A DNA stretch of 21,336 nucleotides, taken from contig CAZKLS010000041.1 of the NCBI GenBank assembly GCA_964553405.1, positions 1 through 21,336 of the forward strand. Reading direction: 5' to 3'. Source of the stretch: DATIRA01 sp964553405 (GTDB lineage: Bacteria; Pseudomonadota; Gammaproteobacteria; Steroidobacterales; Steroidobacteraceae). Shown here in pieces: positions 15,229 to 21,336 of the stretch; position 1 is the first letter of the stretch, and each line of letters starts with the position of its first letter. Under the pieces are notes generated by a model. That model did no database searches, was not told the DNA's origin, and saw nothing but the letters and a program-made list of their open reading frames with translations. The translations under genes and the position numbers were made by a program.

Positions 15229-16106
15229 CCCCTGTCCGCGAGCGCTAGCTCGTAGAGTTCCTTGCGCGGCAGTCCGGTGATCTGCGCGGCGAGCTTTGCC
15301 GCCTGCGACGGCGGCAGCTCCGCCAGCAGCAGCCTGAGCAGCTGCTCGGCGCTCAACCCTGACGCCGCAGATGCCGCCTCGTCGGCCCCGCGCACCAGCA
15401 CGACGATCTCGCCGCGCGCAAGCGCGGGGTCCTCGGCGGCCCGCGCCGCCAGCTCGCCGAGCGAGCCTCGATAGACCGTCTCGAACTTCTTCGTGAGCTC
15501 GCGCGCGACGACGGCCGGTCGGTCCGCGCCGAAGCACTCGCGAAGATCCTCCAGCGTCCCGCGCAGCCGGTGCGGAGCCTCGTAGAACACCAGCGTGCGC
15601 GGCTCCGCGACGAGTTCCTGCAGCCGCTGCCGCCGCGCCGCGGCCCGTGCCGGCAGGAAGCCCTCGAACACGAATCGATCGGTGGGCAGGCCCGCGACCG
15701 AGAGCGCCGCGACCAGCGCCGACGGCCCCGGAACTGCGACGACCTCGATGCCGGCCTGCGCCGCCGCACTGACCAGCGCGAGGCCCGGGTCGCTCACGAG
15801 CGGCGTCCCGGCGTCACTGACCAGCGCGACCTCCGCTCCGCCGAGCAGGCGCTCGACGATCCGCGGGACCCGCTCGCGCTCGTTGTGCTCGTGCAGCGAC
15901 TCCAGCGATCCGCGCGGACGCTCGATGCCGCAGGCCGCCAGCAGCTGCCCGGTCCGCCGCGTATCCTCGGCGAGCAGCAGGTCGGCCCGGCGCAACACCT
16001 CGGCGGCGCGCGGCGTCAGGTCGCCGAGATTGCCGATCGGCGTCGCGACGACGAACAGTGTGCCGCGCGCAGGCGCGGCGATAGAATTGCGGGGTTCGCT
16101 CGCCAA
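15225..16106 (-). CDS. rsmI: 16S rRNA (cytidine(1402)-2'-O)-methyltransferase RsmI
   Basis: RsmI 2'-O-methylates C1402 of 16S rRNA, the same base that RsmH N4-methylates. The 293-residue protein has the tetrapyrrole-methylase-type fold motifs GTLFVVATPIGNLGDLT (about 15-31), AEDTRRTGQLL (46-56), LVSDAGTPLVSDPG (95-108) and VPGPSALVAAL, followed by FYEAPHRL. I choose a TTG start at 16106 because GGAGGA stands 8 bases upstream and the length then fits the family (E. coli 286). An ATG at 16169 would add 21 residues unlike the family and overlap lpoA by 43 bases. With the TTG start only 20 bases separate rsmI from the divergent lpoA. It is followed on the same strand by rnpB after 26 bases. Confidence 0.94.
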   Translation of the reverse strand: MASEPRNSIAAPARGTLFVVATPIGNLGDLTPRAAEVLRRADLLLAEDTRRTGQLLAACGIERPRGSLESLHEHNERERVPRIVERLLGGAEVALVSDAGTPLVSDPGLALVSAAAQAGIEVVAVPGPSALVAALSVAGLPTDRFVFEGFLPARAAARRQRLQELVAEPRTLVFYEAPHRLRGTLEDLRECFGADRPAVVARELTKKFETVYRGSLGELAARAAEDPALARGEIVVLVRGADEAASAASGLSAEQLLRLLLAELPPSQAAKLAAQITGLPRKELYELALADRG

Positions 16107-16126
16107 TCGCAGGTTCCTCCAGCCCC

Positions 16127-17767
16127 ATGCTGCACGCACCTCATCGCCGCCGGCAAGCCGCGGCAACACGGCTACTGCTGCTGATGCTCGTGCTGGCGCT
16201 CGCGCTGCCGTCCGCTCCGGCGCTCGCCTCGCGACGCGACGACATCGCTGCGGCCGAGGCCGCCGCGCTTGCCGGAAGCCATGCCGAGGCGGCCCGGCTC
16301 TACGAGCGAGCGTCCGAGCGGCGCTTCTTCGGCACGGACCGCGGCGTTGCGCTGCTCGCGGCGCGCGAATACCTGGCGGCCGGGCAGATCGGCGACGCCA
16401 AGCGGATGGCCCAGGAGGCGCAGGGACGGTTCAACGACGACGAAGCGATTCTCTATGCACGCATACGCGCCGAGATCGCACTCGCCGAGCGGGATCCGGG
16501 CGCGGCCCTCGCGGCGCTCGAGCAGGCACCCGAGCCGCTGCCACCGGCCGCGGAAGCCGAGTTCGAGGAGCTGCGCCGGCAGGCAGAGACGATGCTGAGG
16601 CCGCCGGCGCCGGCCGTGGTTTCGCCGTTGCCGGCCACGCCGCAACCCGAGTCGGTGATGGGCATGAGCCGCGAGGAACTGCTGCCGCAGGGCAGCGTCG
16701 AGCGGGTCGCGCTGCTGCTGCCGCTCTCGGGCCGCCTGGGTGCGGTCGGCGCCGCCGTTCGAGAGGGATTCATCGCCGGCTGGTACGGGGAGTCCGCCGA
16801 CTATCGCCCGGAGGTCACGATCCACGACACCGCGAAATCGGGCGTCGGCGCCGCGTTCGAGCAGGCGCTGGCCGAACAGGCCCAGTTCGTCGTCGGCCCG
16901 CTCACCAAGGACGAGGTCGCGACGCTCGCCGCGCGGCAGGACATCTACGTCCCGGTGCTCGCGCTCAACTCCTACGCGGGGCCGTCGCCGCCGCCGTTCC
17001 TGTACCGCTTCGCGCTCGATCCGGAGGAAGAGGCCCGCGCGGTCGCGCGTCGCATCGCCGCGGACGGACACCTGCGCGGCATCGCGCTGTTTCCCGGCGG
17101 CGAGTGGGGCGAGCGCGTCTTCGAGGCGTTCAACAGCGAAGCCGCCGCGGCCGGGCTCGTGATCCTCTCCGCGCAGCCGTTCAACCCGGGAGCGACGGAT
17201 TTCTCGGGGCCGCTGCGCGCGGCGCTCGGACGTTTCGCAGGCGCCGGCGACCGCAAGGACGGCAAGCCGGCGGCGAGACGCGACGCGGCGGCCGAGGCAC
17301 GCGACGGCCCGCAGTTCGCGTTCGTCGCGGCCAGCGCCCCGGTGGCACGCGCGATCAAGCCCCAGCTGCGTTTCCAGATGAGCTACGTGCTGCCGGTGTA
17401 CTCGACGTCCGATGCCTGGGAGCCCGGTGCCAGCGGCGTGCAGGACATGAACGGGCTCACGTTCGCCGAGCTTCCCTGGATCCTCTACGGCGGCCAGGGC
17501 GCGCCCGGGCTGTGGGATCTCGCCACGGGCGACTGGGCACGGCAGTCGCGCGGCCTGCTGCGGCTCTACGCGTTCGGCTTCGACGCCTACCAGCTGATGC
17601 GCAGCCTGCGCGGCAGCGCGCGCACGTTCGGTCTCGCCGGTCTCACGGGCACGCTGGACATCGACGCGAGCGGCGTGGTGCGCCGGCAGATCGAGTTCGC
17701 GAAAGTCGTCAACGGCGAAGCGCAGCCCGCCGGCACCGCGATCTTCATTCCGGACAGTGAACCCTGA
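16127..17767 (+). CDS. lpoA: LpoA/LppC-family penicillin-binding protein activator, not a lipoprotein
   Basis: LpoA of E. coli is an outer-membrane lipoprotein that reaches through the periplasm to activate the synthase PBP1A. The 546-residue product has a signal peptide (Arg-rich n-region, hydrophobic core about 16-28, AxA site A32-L-A34) and a helical TPR-like N-terminal part to about 155. A Pro-rich linker (about 155-190) and a periplasmic-binding-protein-like domain starting VALLLPLSGRLGAVGAAVREG at about 194 follow. There is no lipobox, and no cysteine anywhere. A charged Ala/Arg/Asp/Lys insertion lies near residues 370-392. The protein is shorter than E. coli LpoA (678). No Shine-Dalgarno is evident; TAGAAT at 16082-16087 could be a -10 box. 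Gene context (rsmI, yraN) is the usual one for lpoA. Confidence 0.88.
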   Translation: MLHAPHRRRQAAATRLLLLMLVLALALPSAPALASRRDDIAAAEAAALAGSHAEAARLYERASERRFFGTDRGVALLAAREYLAAGQIGDAKRMAQEAQGRFNDDEAILYARIRAEIALAERDPGAALAALEQAPEPLPPAAEAEFEELRRQAETMLRPPAPAVVSPLPATPQPESVMGMSREELLPQGSVERVALLLPLSGRLGAVGAAVREGFIAGWYGESADYRPEVTIHDTAKSGVGAAFEQALAEQAQFVVGPLTKDEVATLAARQDIYVPVLALNSYAGPSPPPFLYRFALDPEEEARAVARRIAADGHLRGIALFPGGEWGERVFEAFNSEAAAAGLVILSAQPFNPGATDFSGPLRAALGRFAGAGDRKDGKPAARRDAAAEARDGPQFAFVAASAPVARAIKPQLRFQMSYVLPVYSTSDAWEPGASGVQDMNGLTFAELPWILYGGQGAPGLWDLATGDWARQSRGLLRLYAFGFDAYQLMRSLRGSARTFGLAGLTGTLDIDASGVVRRQIEFAKVVNGEAQPAGTAIFIPDSEP

Positions 17768-18137
17768 AACGACCACGGTGCTCGGCCGCCGGGCCGAGGA
17801 CCGCGCGCTCAGGCACCTCGAGCAGCACGGCCTGCGCCTGCTCGAGCGGAACTACCGCTGCCGCGGCGGCGAGATCGACCTGGTGATGATGGACGGCACG
17901 ACGCTGGTGCTGGTGGAGGTCCGCTCGCGATCGAGCACCGGGTTCGGCAGCGCCGCCGAGACGGTCGGCGCGCGCAAGCAGGCCCGCATCACGCTCGCCG
18001 CGCGCCACCTGCTGCGCACGCGGGCACAGCTGCGCCGCCTGCGCGCCCGCTTCGACGTGGTCGCGCTGGATCCCGGCGATGCTCCCGGCGAATTCCGTTT
18101 GAACTGGATCCGGGACGCGTTCCGGACCGCGAGCTAG
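17757..18137 (+). CDS. yraN: YraN/UPF0102 family endonuclease-like protein
   Basis: The 126-residue product belongs to the UPF0102 family, small proteins with a PD-(D/E)xK nuclease-like fold and no settled function. The core RCRGGEIDLVMMDGTTLVLVEVRSR (given here as its parts: GGEIDLV at 37-43 and LVEVRSR at 52-58) supplies the candidate metal ligands E39, D41 and E54. The usual Lys position of the ExK motif is Arg (EVR), as is common in this family. The start is a GTG at 17757, lying 11 bases inside the end of lpoA; MNPETT follows directly. In many gammaproteobacteria diaA or gmhA comes next, but here it does not. Confidence 0.9.
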   Translation: MNPETTTVLGRRAEDRALRHLEQHGLRLLERNYRCRGGEIDLVMMDGTTLVLVEVRSRSSTGFGSAAETVGARKQARITLAARHLLRTRAQLRRLRARFDVVALDPGDAPGEFRLNWIRDAFRTAS

Positions 18138-18189
18138 GGCTGCGACCGGGCAGCGTGCCGGCGCCAGCCGGGGCGCAGCTCCTCCGGTC

Positions 18190-18209
18190 CCCGCGCTCTC
18201 ACGCGGGGC
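18190..18209 (+). terminator. Hairpin after yraN, possible terminator
   Basis: A perfect 7-bp stem (CCCCGCG / CGCGGGG) with a 6-base loop lies about 50 bases after the yraN stop. Only a short CCCTTT follows about 5 bases later, so it is a weak candidate for ending the lpoA-yraN transcript. The rest of the 124-base gap up to the next gene shows no clear promoter. Confidence 0.35.
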
Positions 18210-18261
18210 ACGGCCCTTTGCTACCATCGAGACAGAGTCGTGCTGGACGCTCGAGGGGGTC

Positions 18262-20637
18262 ATGGACGCCGGCGACCTGCAGACGGGATTCCGTCTCGAA
18301 GAGTGGCTCGTCGAGCCTCGCGCGGCACGAATCACCTCCGGTGACCTTGCGCGCGTTCTGCCGGCGCAGCAATTGCGGCTGCTGTTGCGCCTGGCCGAAA
18401 CCCACGGCGAAACAGTCAGTCGAGATGCGCTGCGCGAAGCGGGCTGGCCCGGCGAGCGGGCGACCGACCAGATGCTGCAGCAGGCCATCGGCGAACTGCA
18501 GCACGCGCTCGGCGACACGAGCGACGCCCCGCGCTTCATCGTCACGATCCCGCAGCGGGGCTACGCGCTGATCGGTCATTTCGAACCGGTCACGGCTGCG
18601 CTCGGTCCCGAGGCCGCTGCATCGTCGGCCGCGGGTCCCGCCCCGACGATCCCGGCACGGCTGCTGGCGCTGGTCGGAGAAATGCGCCGACGCAGCGTGT
18701 TCAAGGTGGCCGCCGCCTACCTCTTCGGCATGTGGATCGTGCTGCAGGTGGCCGAGACCACGTTCGAACCCCTGCTGTTGCCGGACTGGTGGATGACCGC
18801 GCTGACGATCCTGGCCGTGGTCGGCCTGCCGATCGTCGTGGTCCTCGCGTGGTCCTACGAGATCACCGACAGCGGCATTGTGCTCGATCAGGGGTCCGGT
18901 CCGGTCGTGCGCCTGCCGAGGGCGCGGCGAGCCGTGGCGCCGGCGATGGTCGCCGGCGTCGCATTGATGGCCGCCGTGACCGGCGTGGCCTGGTGGCGGA
19001 CGATCAGCTCGCCGACCGGCGAGCCGCGCAGCGCGCCTGTGGCCGGGCCGCCCTCGCTGGCGGTGCTTCCGCTCGCGGACATGAGCCCGGATGGCGGCAG
19101 CGGCTACCTGGGCGACGGCCTCGCCGAGGAACTCGCCGCGCGCCTCGCGCAGATACCGGGGCTGCGCGTGGCCTCGAGGACCTCGGCCTTCGAGTTCAAG
19201 GACAAGAACCTCGACGTCCGCAAGATCGGCCAGGCGCTGGGCGTTCGGCACCTGCTGGAGGGCAGCGTGCGGCGCGACGGTGACGCGGTGCGGGTCACGG
19301 TGCAGCTGATCGACGCGGACACCGGCTTCCACCTGTGGGCGGGCACCTACGACCGCGAATGGCGCAAGCTGCTGGTCGTGCAGAGAGACATCGCGCAGGC
19401 GGTCGCCGAGGCACTGCAGGTCGTGCTCGTGCCCGGCGTCGGCACCGGGGCCGCAACTGCGGACGTCGATCCTCGGGCCCTGGAGCCATACCTCGCGGGC
19501 CTTGCGCTGCTGCGCCAGCCGGGGGATGCGAGCGGCATGCGCGAGGCCTCGCGGCGGTTTGCCGAGGCGATCGAGCTGGCGCCGGATTTCGCCGGCGCTC
19601 ACGCCGGCCTGTGCCGGGCGAGGCTGCGCCAGTTCGAGCAGTCGCGCGATCCCGCGGCGCTTACGGCCGGCGAGTTGTCCTGCCAGCGCGCGCTCGAGAT
19701 CGACCGGTCGCAGGTCGATACGGAAAAGGCCCTCGCCCAGCTGCGGGTTTCCAGCGGCGACTACGCCGAAGCCGCGGATCGCTATCGGGGGCTGCTGGAG
19801 CGCTATCCCCTGGACGCGGACATCCACATCGGGCTCGCCGACGCGCTCGCGGGACAGGGAACGCAGGACCTCGCGGAACTCGGCTATCGGCACGCCGCCG
19901 AGGTGGAGCCTTCGTACTGGGCCGCGCACAGTGCGCTGGGCGCCTTCTATTTCGAGCATGGGCGCATCGAGGAGGCCGAGGCTTCATTCGAGACGGTAGC
20001 CACGCTGGTGCCGGCCAGCGCGCTGGCCTGGAGCAACCTCGGTGCCACTCGGCAGATGCTGGGAGACTTCGGCGGCGCGCTCGCCGCGTACCAGACCTCG
20101 CTGATGCTGGAGCCCTCGGTCGCTGCACACTCGAACCTGGGCTCGACCCATTTCTACCTGGGCCAGTTCGAACAGGCTGTACATGAATACGAGCAGGCCA
20201 TCGCGCTGGGCGGTCGTGACCAGTCGATCTGGGGCAACCTGGGCGACGCGCTCTGGCAGGTAGAGGGTCGCCGCGACGATGCCGTCGCGGCCTACCGCAA
20301 GGCGATCGAGCTCGCTGAGGCGGAGCTGACGAGGGTAGGCGGGGACCCGATGCTGGCCGCGCAACTCGGCTACTACTGGGGCCGCGCCGGTGAAGTCGGT
20401 CGCTCCGGCGGTTACCTGGACCAGGCGCTCGCGGCCGGCGCCGATCACATCTACGTGCAGTACTACCGCGCCGTCGCCGCAAGCGATCGGGGCGATGTGG
20501 ACGAGGCGCTGGCGGCGCTCGGCCGCCTCGTGGATCTGGGCTATCCGGTGGCGCTGCTGCGCGCGGGCCCCGAATTCGGTCTGCTCGCCGGCGATGAGCG
20601 GTTCAAGGCTCTTCTGGACGGTGCCGACCGGGCCTGA
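18262..20637 (+). CDS. Membrane-bound winged-helix regulator with FlgO/TolB-N-like domain and TPR tail
   Basis: A 791-residue one-component regulator of CadC-like design. Residues about 10-106 form an OmpR-type winged helix (LLLRLAETHGETVSRDALRE, then ALGDTSDAPRFIVTIPQRGY at about 82-101). About 146-200 is a double membrane segment (FKVAAAYLFGMWIVLQVAET, then MTALTILAVVGLPIVVVLAW) of the type also found in TPR proteins and class III cyclases. A third hydrophobic stretch lies at 223-245. Residues 264-391 match the FlgO/TolB-N-like module (LAVLPLADMSPD, GDGLAEELAARL, GVRHLLEGSVRRDGDAVRVT). About 405-750 consists of TPR repeats. The ATG is fixed by GAGGGGG 2 bases away. Signal and target genes are not known. 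It is followed after 50 bases by an unknown gene, its likely partner or target. Confidence 0.88.
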   Translation: MDAGDLQTGFRLEEWLVEPRAARITSGDLARVLPAQQLRLLLRLAETHGETVSRDALREAGWPGERATDQMLQQAIGELQHALGDTSDAPRFIVTIPQRGYALIGHFEPVTAALGPEAAASSAAGPAPTIPARLLALVGEMRRRSVFKVAAAYLFGMWIVLQVAETTFEPLLLPDWWMTALTILAVVGLPIVVVLAWSYEITDSGIVLDQGSGPVVRLPRARRAVAPAMVAGVALMAAVTGVAWWRTISSPTGEPRSAPVAGPPSLAVLPLADMSPDGGSGYLGDGLAEELAARLAQIPGLRVASRTSAFEFKDKNLDVRKIGQALGVRHLLEGSVRRDGDAVRVTVQLIDADTGFHLWAGTYDREWRKLLVVQRDIAQAVAEALQVVLVPGVGTGAATADVDPRALEPYLAGLALLRQPGDASGMREASRRFAEAIELAPDFAGAHAGLCRARLRQFEQSRDPAALTAGELSCQRALEIDRSQVDTEKALAQLRVSSGDYAEAADRYRGLLERYPLDADIHIGLADALAGQGTQDLAELGYRHAAEVEPSYWAAHSALGAFYFEHGRIEEAEASFETVATLVPASALAWSNLGATRQMLGDFGGALAAYQTSLMLEPSVAAHSNLGSTHFYLGQFEQAVHEYEQAIALGGRDQSIWGNLGDALWQVEGRRDDAVAAYRKAIELAEAELTRVGGDPMLAAQLGYYWGRAGEVGRSGGYLDQALAAGADHIYVQYYRAVAASDRGDVDEALAALGRLVDLGYPVALLRAGPEFGLLAGDERFKALLDGADRA

Positions 20638-20687
20638 GAGAGACCCGGCGGCGTGGCAAATGGCGATCCGTACATCGGAGGTGCGTG

Positions 20688-21113
20688 ATGATCGAAGATA
20701 CGACTGCGGTTGCCGGCAAAGCCGAGCTGACGATTCATCTGGCGCAAGCGCCTGCAGGTCACCTGATGCTTGCCGTCGTGGACGGTCAAGGCAACGGCGG
20801 CGGCAACGTGAAGATCAAGCCCGGCCGGAAGATGAAATTCAAGAACGCGACAGGCTTTCGGTGCACGCTCTTGTTCCTCGAGATCACGGACGCGGACGAG
20901 CCGGATCCGGGCTGCGACATGTCCCGCTGGATCTTCGAAGACCCCAGGCCAGGTGAACCGGTTCCGGTCGACTGCAGCGTCGAGCTGCCTGTCGGCTACA
21001 CCTGGAAGCCGACCTTGAAGACCGGGATCGACCTCGCCGTGAAGTACACGGTCACGTTGCTGGAAAAGCCGGACGTTCCACCGCTGGATCCGATCATCAT
21101 CGTCCGACCCTGA
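20688..21113 (+). CDS. Uncharacterised 141-residue beta-rich protein
   Basis: I do not recognise this protein. It has no signal peptide and no membrane helix. The pattern of short hydrophobic, alternating segments (AELTIHLA, HLMLAVVD, CTLLFLEIT, IDLAVKYTVTLLE, DPIIIVRP) suggests a small beta-sandwich. A Gly/Asn-rich turn (DGQGNGGGN, 32-40) is followed by a basic strand (VKIKPGRKMKFKN, 41-53). Three cysteines stand at 59, 76 and 96. The ATG at 20688 is preferred to the adjacent GTG at 20685 because GGAGG (20677-20681) is then 6 bases away. Four sequence lines counted by hand give about 62% GC, below its neighbours (one line of the upstream gene gives 75%). It lies 50 bases after the winged-helix/TPR gene on the same strand, so co-transcription is inferred. 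Its ordered codon use and good ribosome binding site support a real gene. Confidence 0.8.
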   Translation: MIEDTTAVAGKAELTIHLAQAPAGHLMLAVVDGQGNGGGNVKIKPGRKMKFKNATGFRCTLLFLEITDADEPDPGCDMSRWIFEDPRPGEPVPVDCSVELPVGYTWKPTLKTGIDLAVKYTVTLLEKPDVPPLDPIIIVRP

Positions 21114-21128
21114 ACGCATGCCGAGCGA

Positions 21129-21150
21129 GCCCGGCCGGCATCGGCCGGGC
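21129..21150. terminator. Perfect hairpin between convergent genes, likely bidirectional terminator
   Basis: A perfect 9-bp stem (GCCCGGCCG / CGGCCGGGC) with a GCAT loop sits in the 41 bases between the stop of the unknown gene (plus strand) and the stop of sspB (minus strand). Position between convergent genes suggests a shared terminator. Neither side has a T tract, so Rho-independent function is not certain. Confidence 0.55.
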
Positions 21151-21154
21151 CGCG

Positions 21155-21336
21155 TTACTTGACGACCTTGAGCGCCGGGCGCTTGCGCTCGCCGCCGCCC
21201 GGCGACGGTGGGCCCTCGCCCTGCGACTCACCCTCCGGCGAACCCGGAGGCGGGGCGCCCTGCTCCTCGGTGAAGATCATCCCCTGCCCGGTTTCCCGGG
21301 CGTAGATCGCGAGCACCGCGTCGATCGGCACGCGCA
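21155..21336 (-). CDS. sspB: ClpXP adaptor SspB, C-terminal part (cut by window edge)
   Basis: SspB delivers ssrA-tagged and other substrates to the ClpXP protease. Sixty codons before the TAA stop are visible. They begin with the end of the folded substrate-binding domain, RVPIDAVLAIYARETGQGM, which is a clear SspB signature. After it comes a flexible linker of about 30 residues rich in Gly, Pro, Glu and Ser, and the protein ends RPALKVVK. That tail is the ClpX-binding motif (XB), known from E. coli as a similar LRVVK ending. The whole architecture of core, linker and tail is thus intact. In many relatives sspA and the petABC genes come next, beyond the window. Transcription is convergent with the unknown gene. 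Confidence 0.93.
   Translation of the reverse strand, partial: RVPIDAVLAIYARETGQGMIFTEEQGAPPPGSPEGESQGEGPPSPGGGERKRPALKVVK

Noticed and set aside
16107..16169. ATG start of rsmI at 16169.
   Set aside because: It adds 21 residues absent from the family and overlaps lpoA; the TTG at 16106 has its own GGAGGA site.
20685..20687. GTG start of the small unknown gene.
   Set aside because: It would be only 3 bases from GGAGG; the following ATG has a 6-base spacing.

Overview
The window is about 70% GC and looks like the chromosome of a gammaproteobacterium. The gene order mraZ-rsmH-ftsL-ftsI-murE-murF-mraY-murD-ftsW-murG-murC-ddl-ftsQ-ftsA is the gammaproteobacterial division and cell wall (dcw) cluster. 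It is followed by rnpB, rsmI, lpoA, yraN and sspB, as in Pseudomonas-like genomes. MurE carries the DNPR motif of the meso-diaminopimelate-adding enzymes, which fits a Gram-negative cell wall. I cannot name a genus.

Region 1 (1-14449, minus strand) is the dcw cluster, complete from mraZ to ftsQ, with the first 76 codons of ftsA at the window edge. Nine of its 13 junctions are the 4-base ATGA stop/start overlap, so the cluster reads as one translationally coupled operon. It makes the peptidoglycan precursor (MurC, D, E, F, Ddl), the lipid-linked intermediates (MraY, MurG), the septal polymerase and transpeptidase (FtsW, FtsI), and the divisome scaffold (FtsL, FtsQ, FtsA).

Region 2 (14450-14828) is the only long non-coding stretch. 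Next to mraZ it holds a sigma70-type promoter with an upstream A/T tract and a textbook MraZ operator: TGGGN repeats at exact 10-base period lying over the predicted transcription start. A second, very similar repeat pair lies at the far end, beside the 3' end of rnpB.

Region 3 (14829-16106, minus strand) holds rnpB (type A RNase P RNA) and rsmI. The rnpB promoter is embedded at the stop codon of rsmI. RsmH and RsmI, encoded on either side of rnpB, modify the same 16S rRNA base, C1402.

Region 4 (16127-18137, plus strand) holds lpoA and yraN, which overlap. The LpoA homologue has a signal peptide but no cysteine at all, so it cannot be the outer-membrane lipoprotein its family is known for.

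Region 5 (18262-21113, plus strand) is the accessory part. It holds a 791-residue protein with a winged-helix DNA-binding domain, a membrane region, a FlgO/TolB-N-like domain and a TPR tail, followed by a 141-residue protein I do not recognise. They sit where many relatives carry diaA/gmhA and a BON-domain gene. This pair is the best candidate here for an undescribed system. The window ends in the 3' part of sspB (minus strand), separated from the pair by a perfect hairpin.
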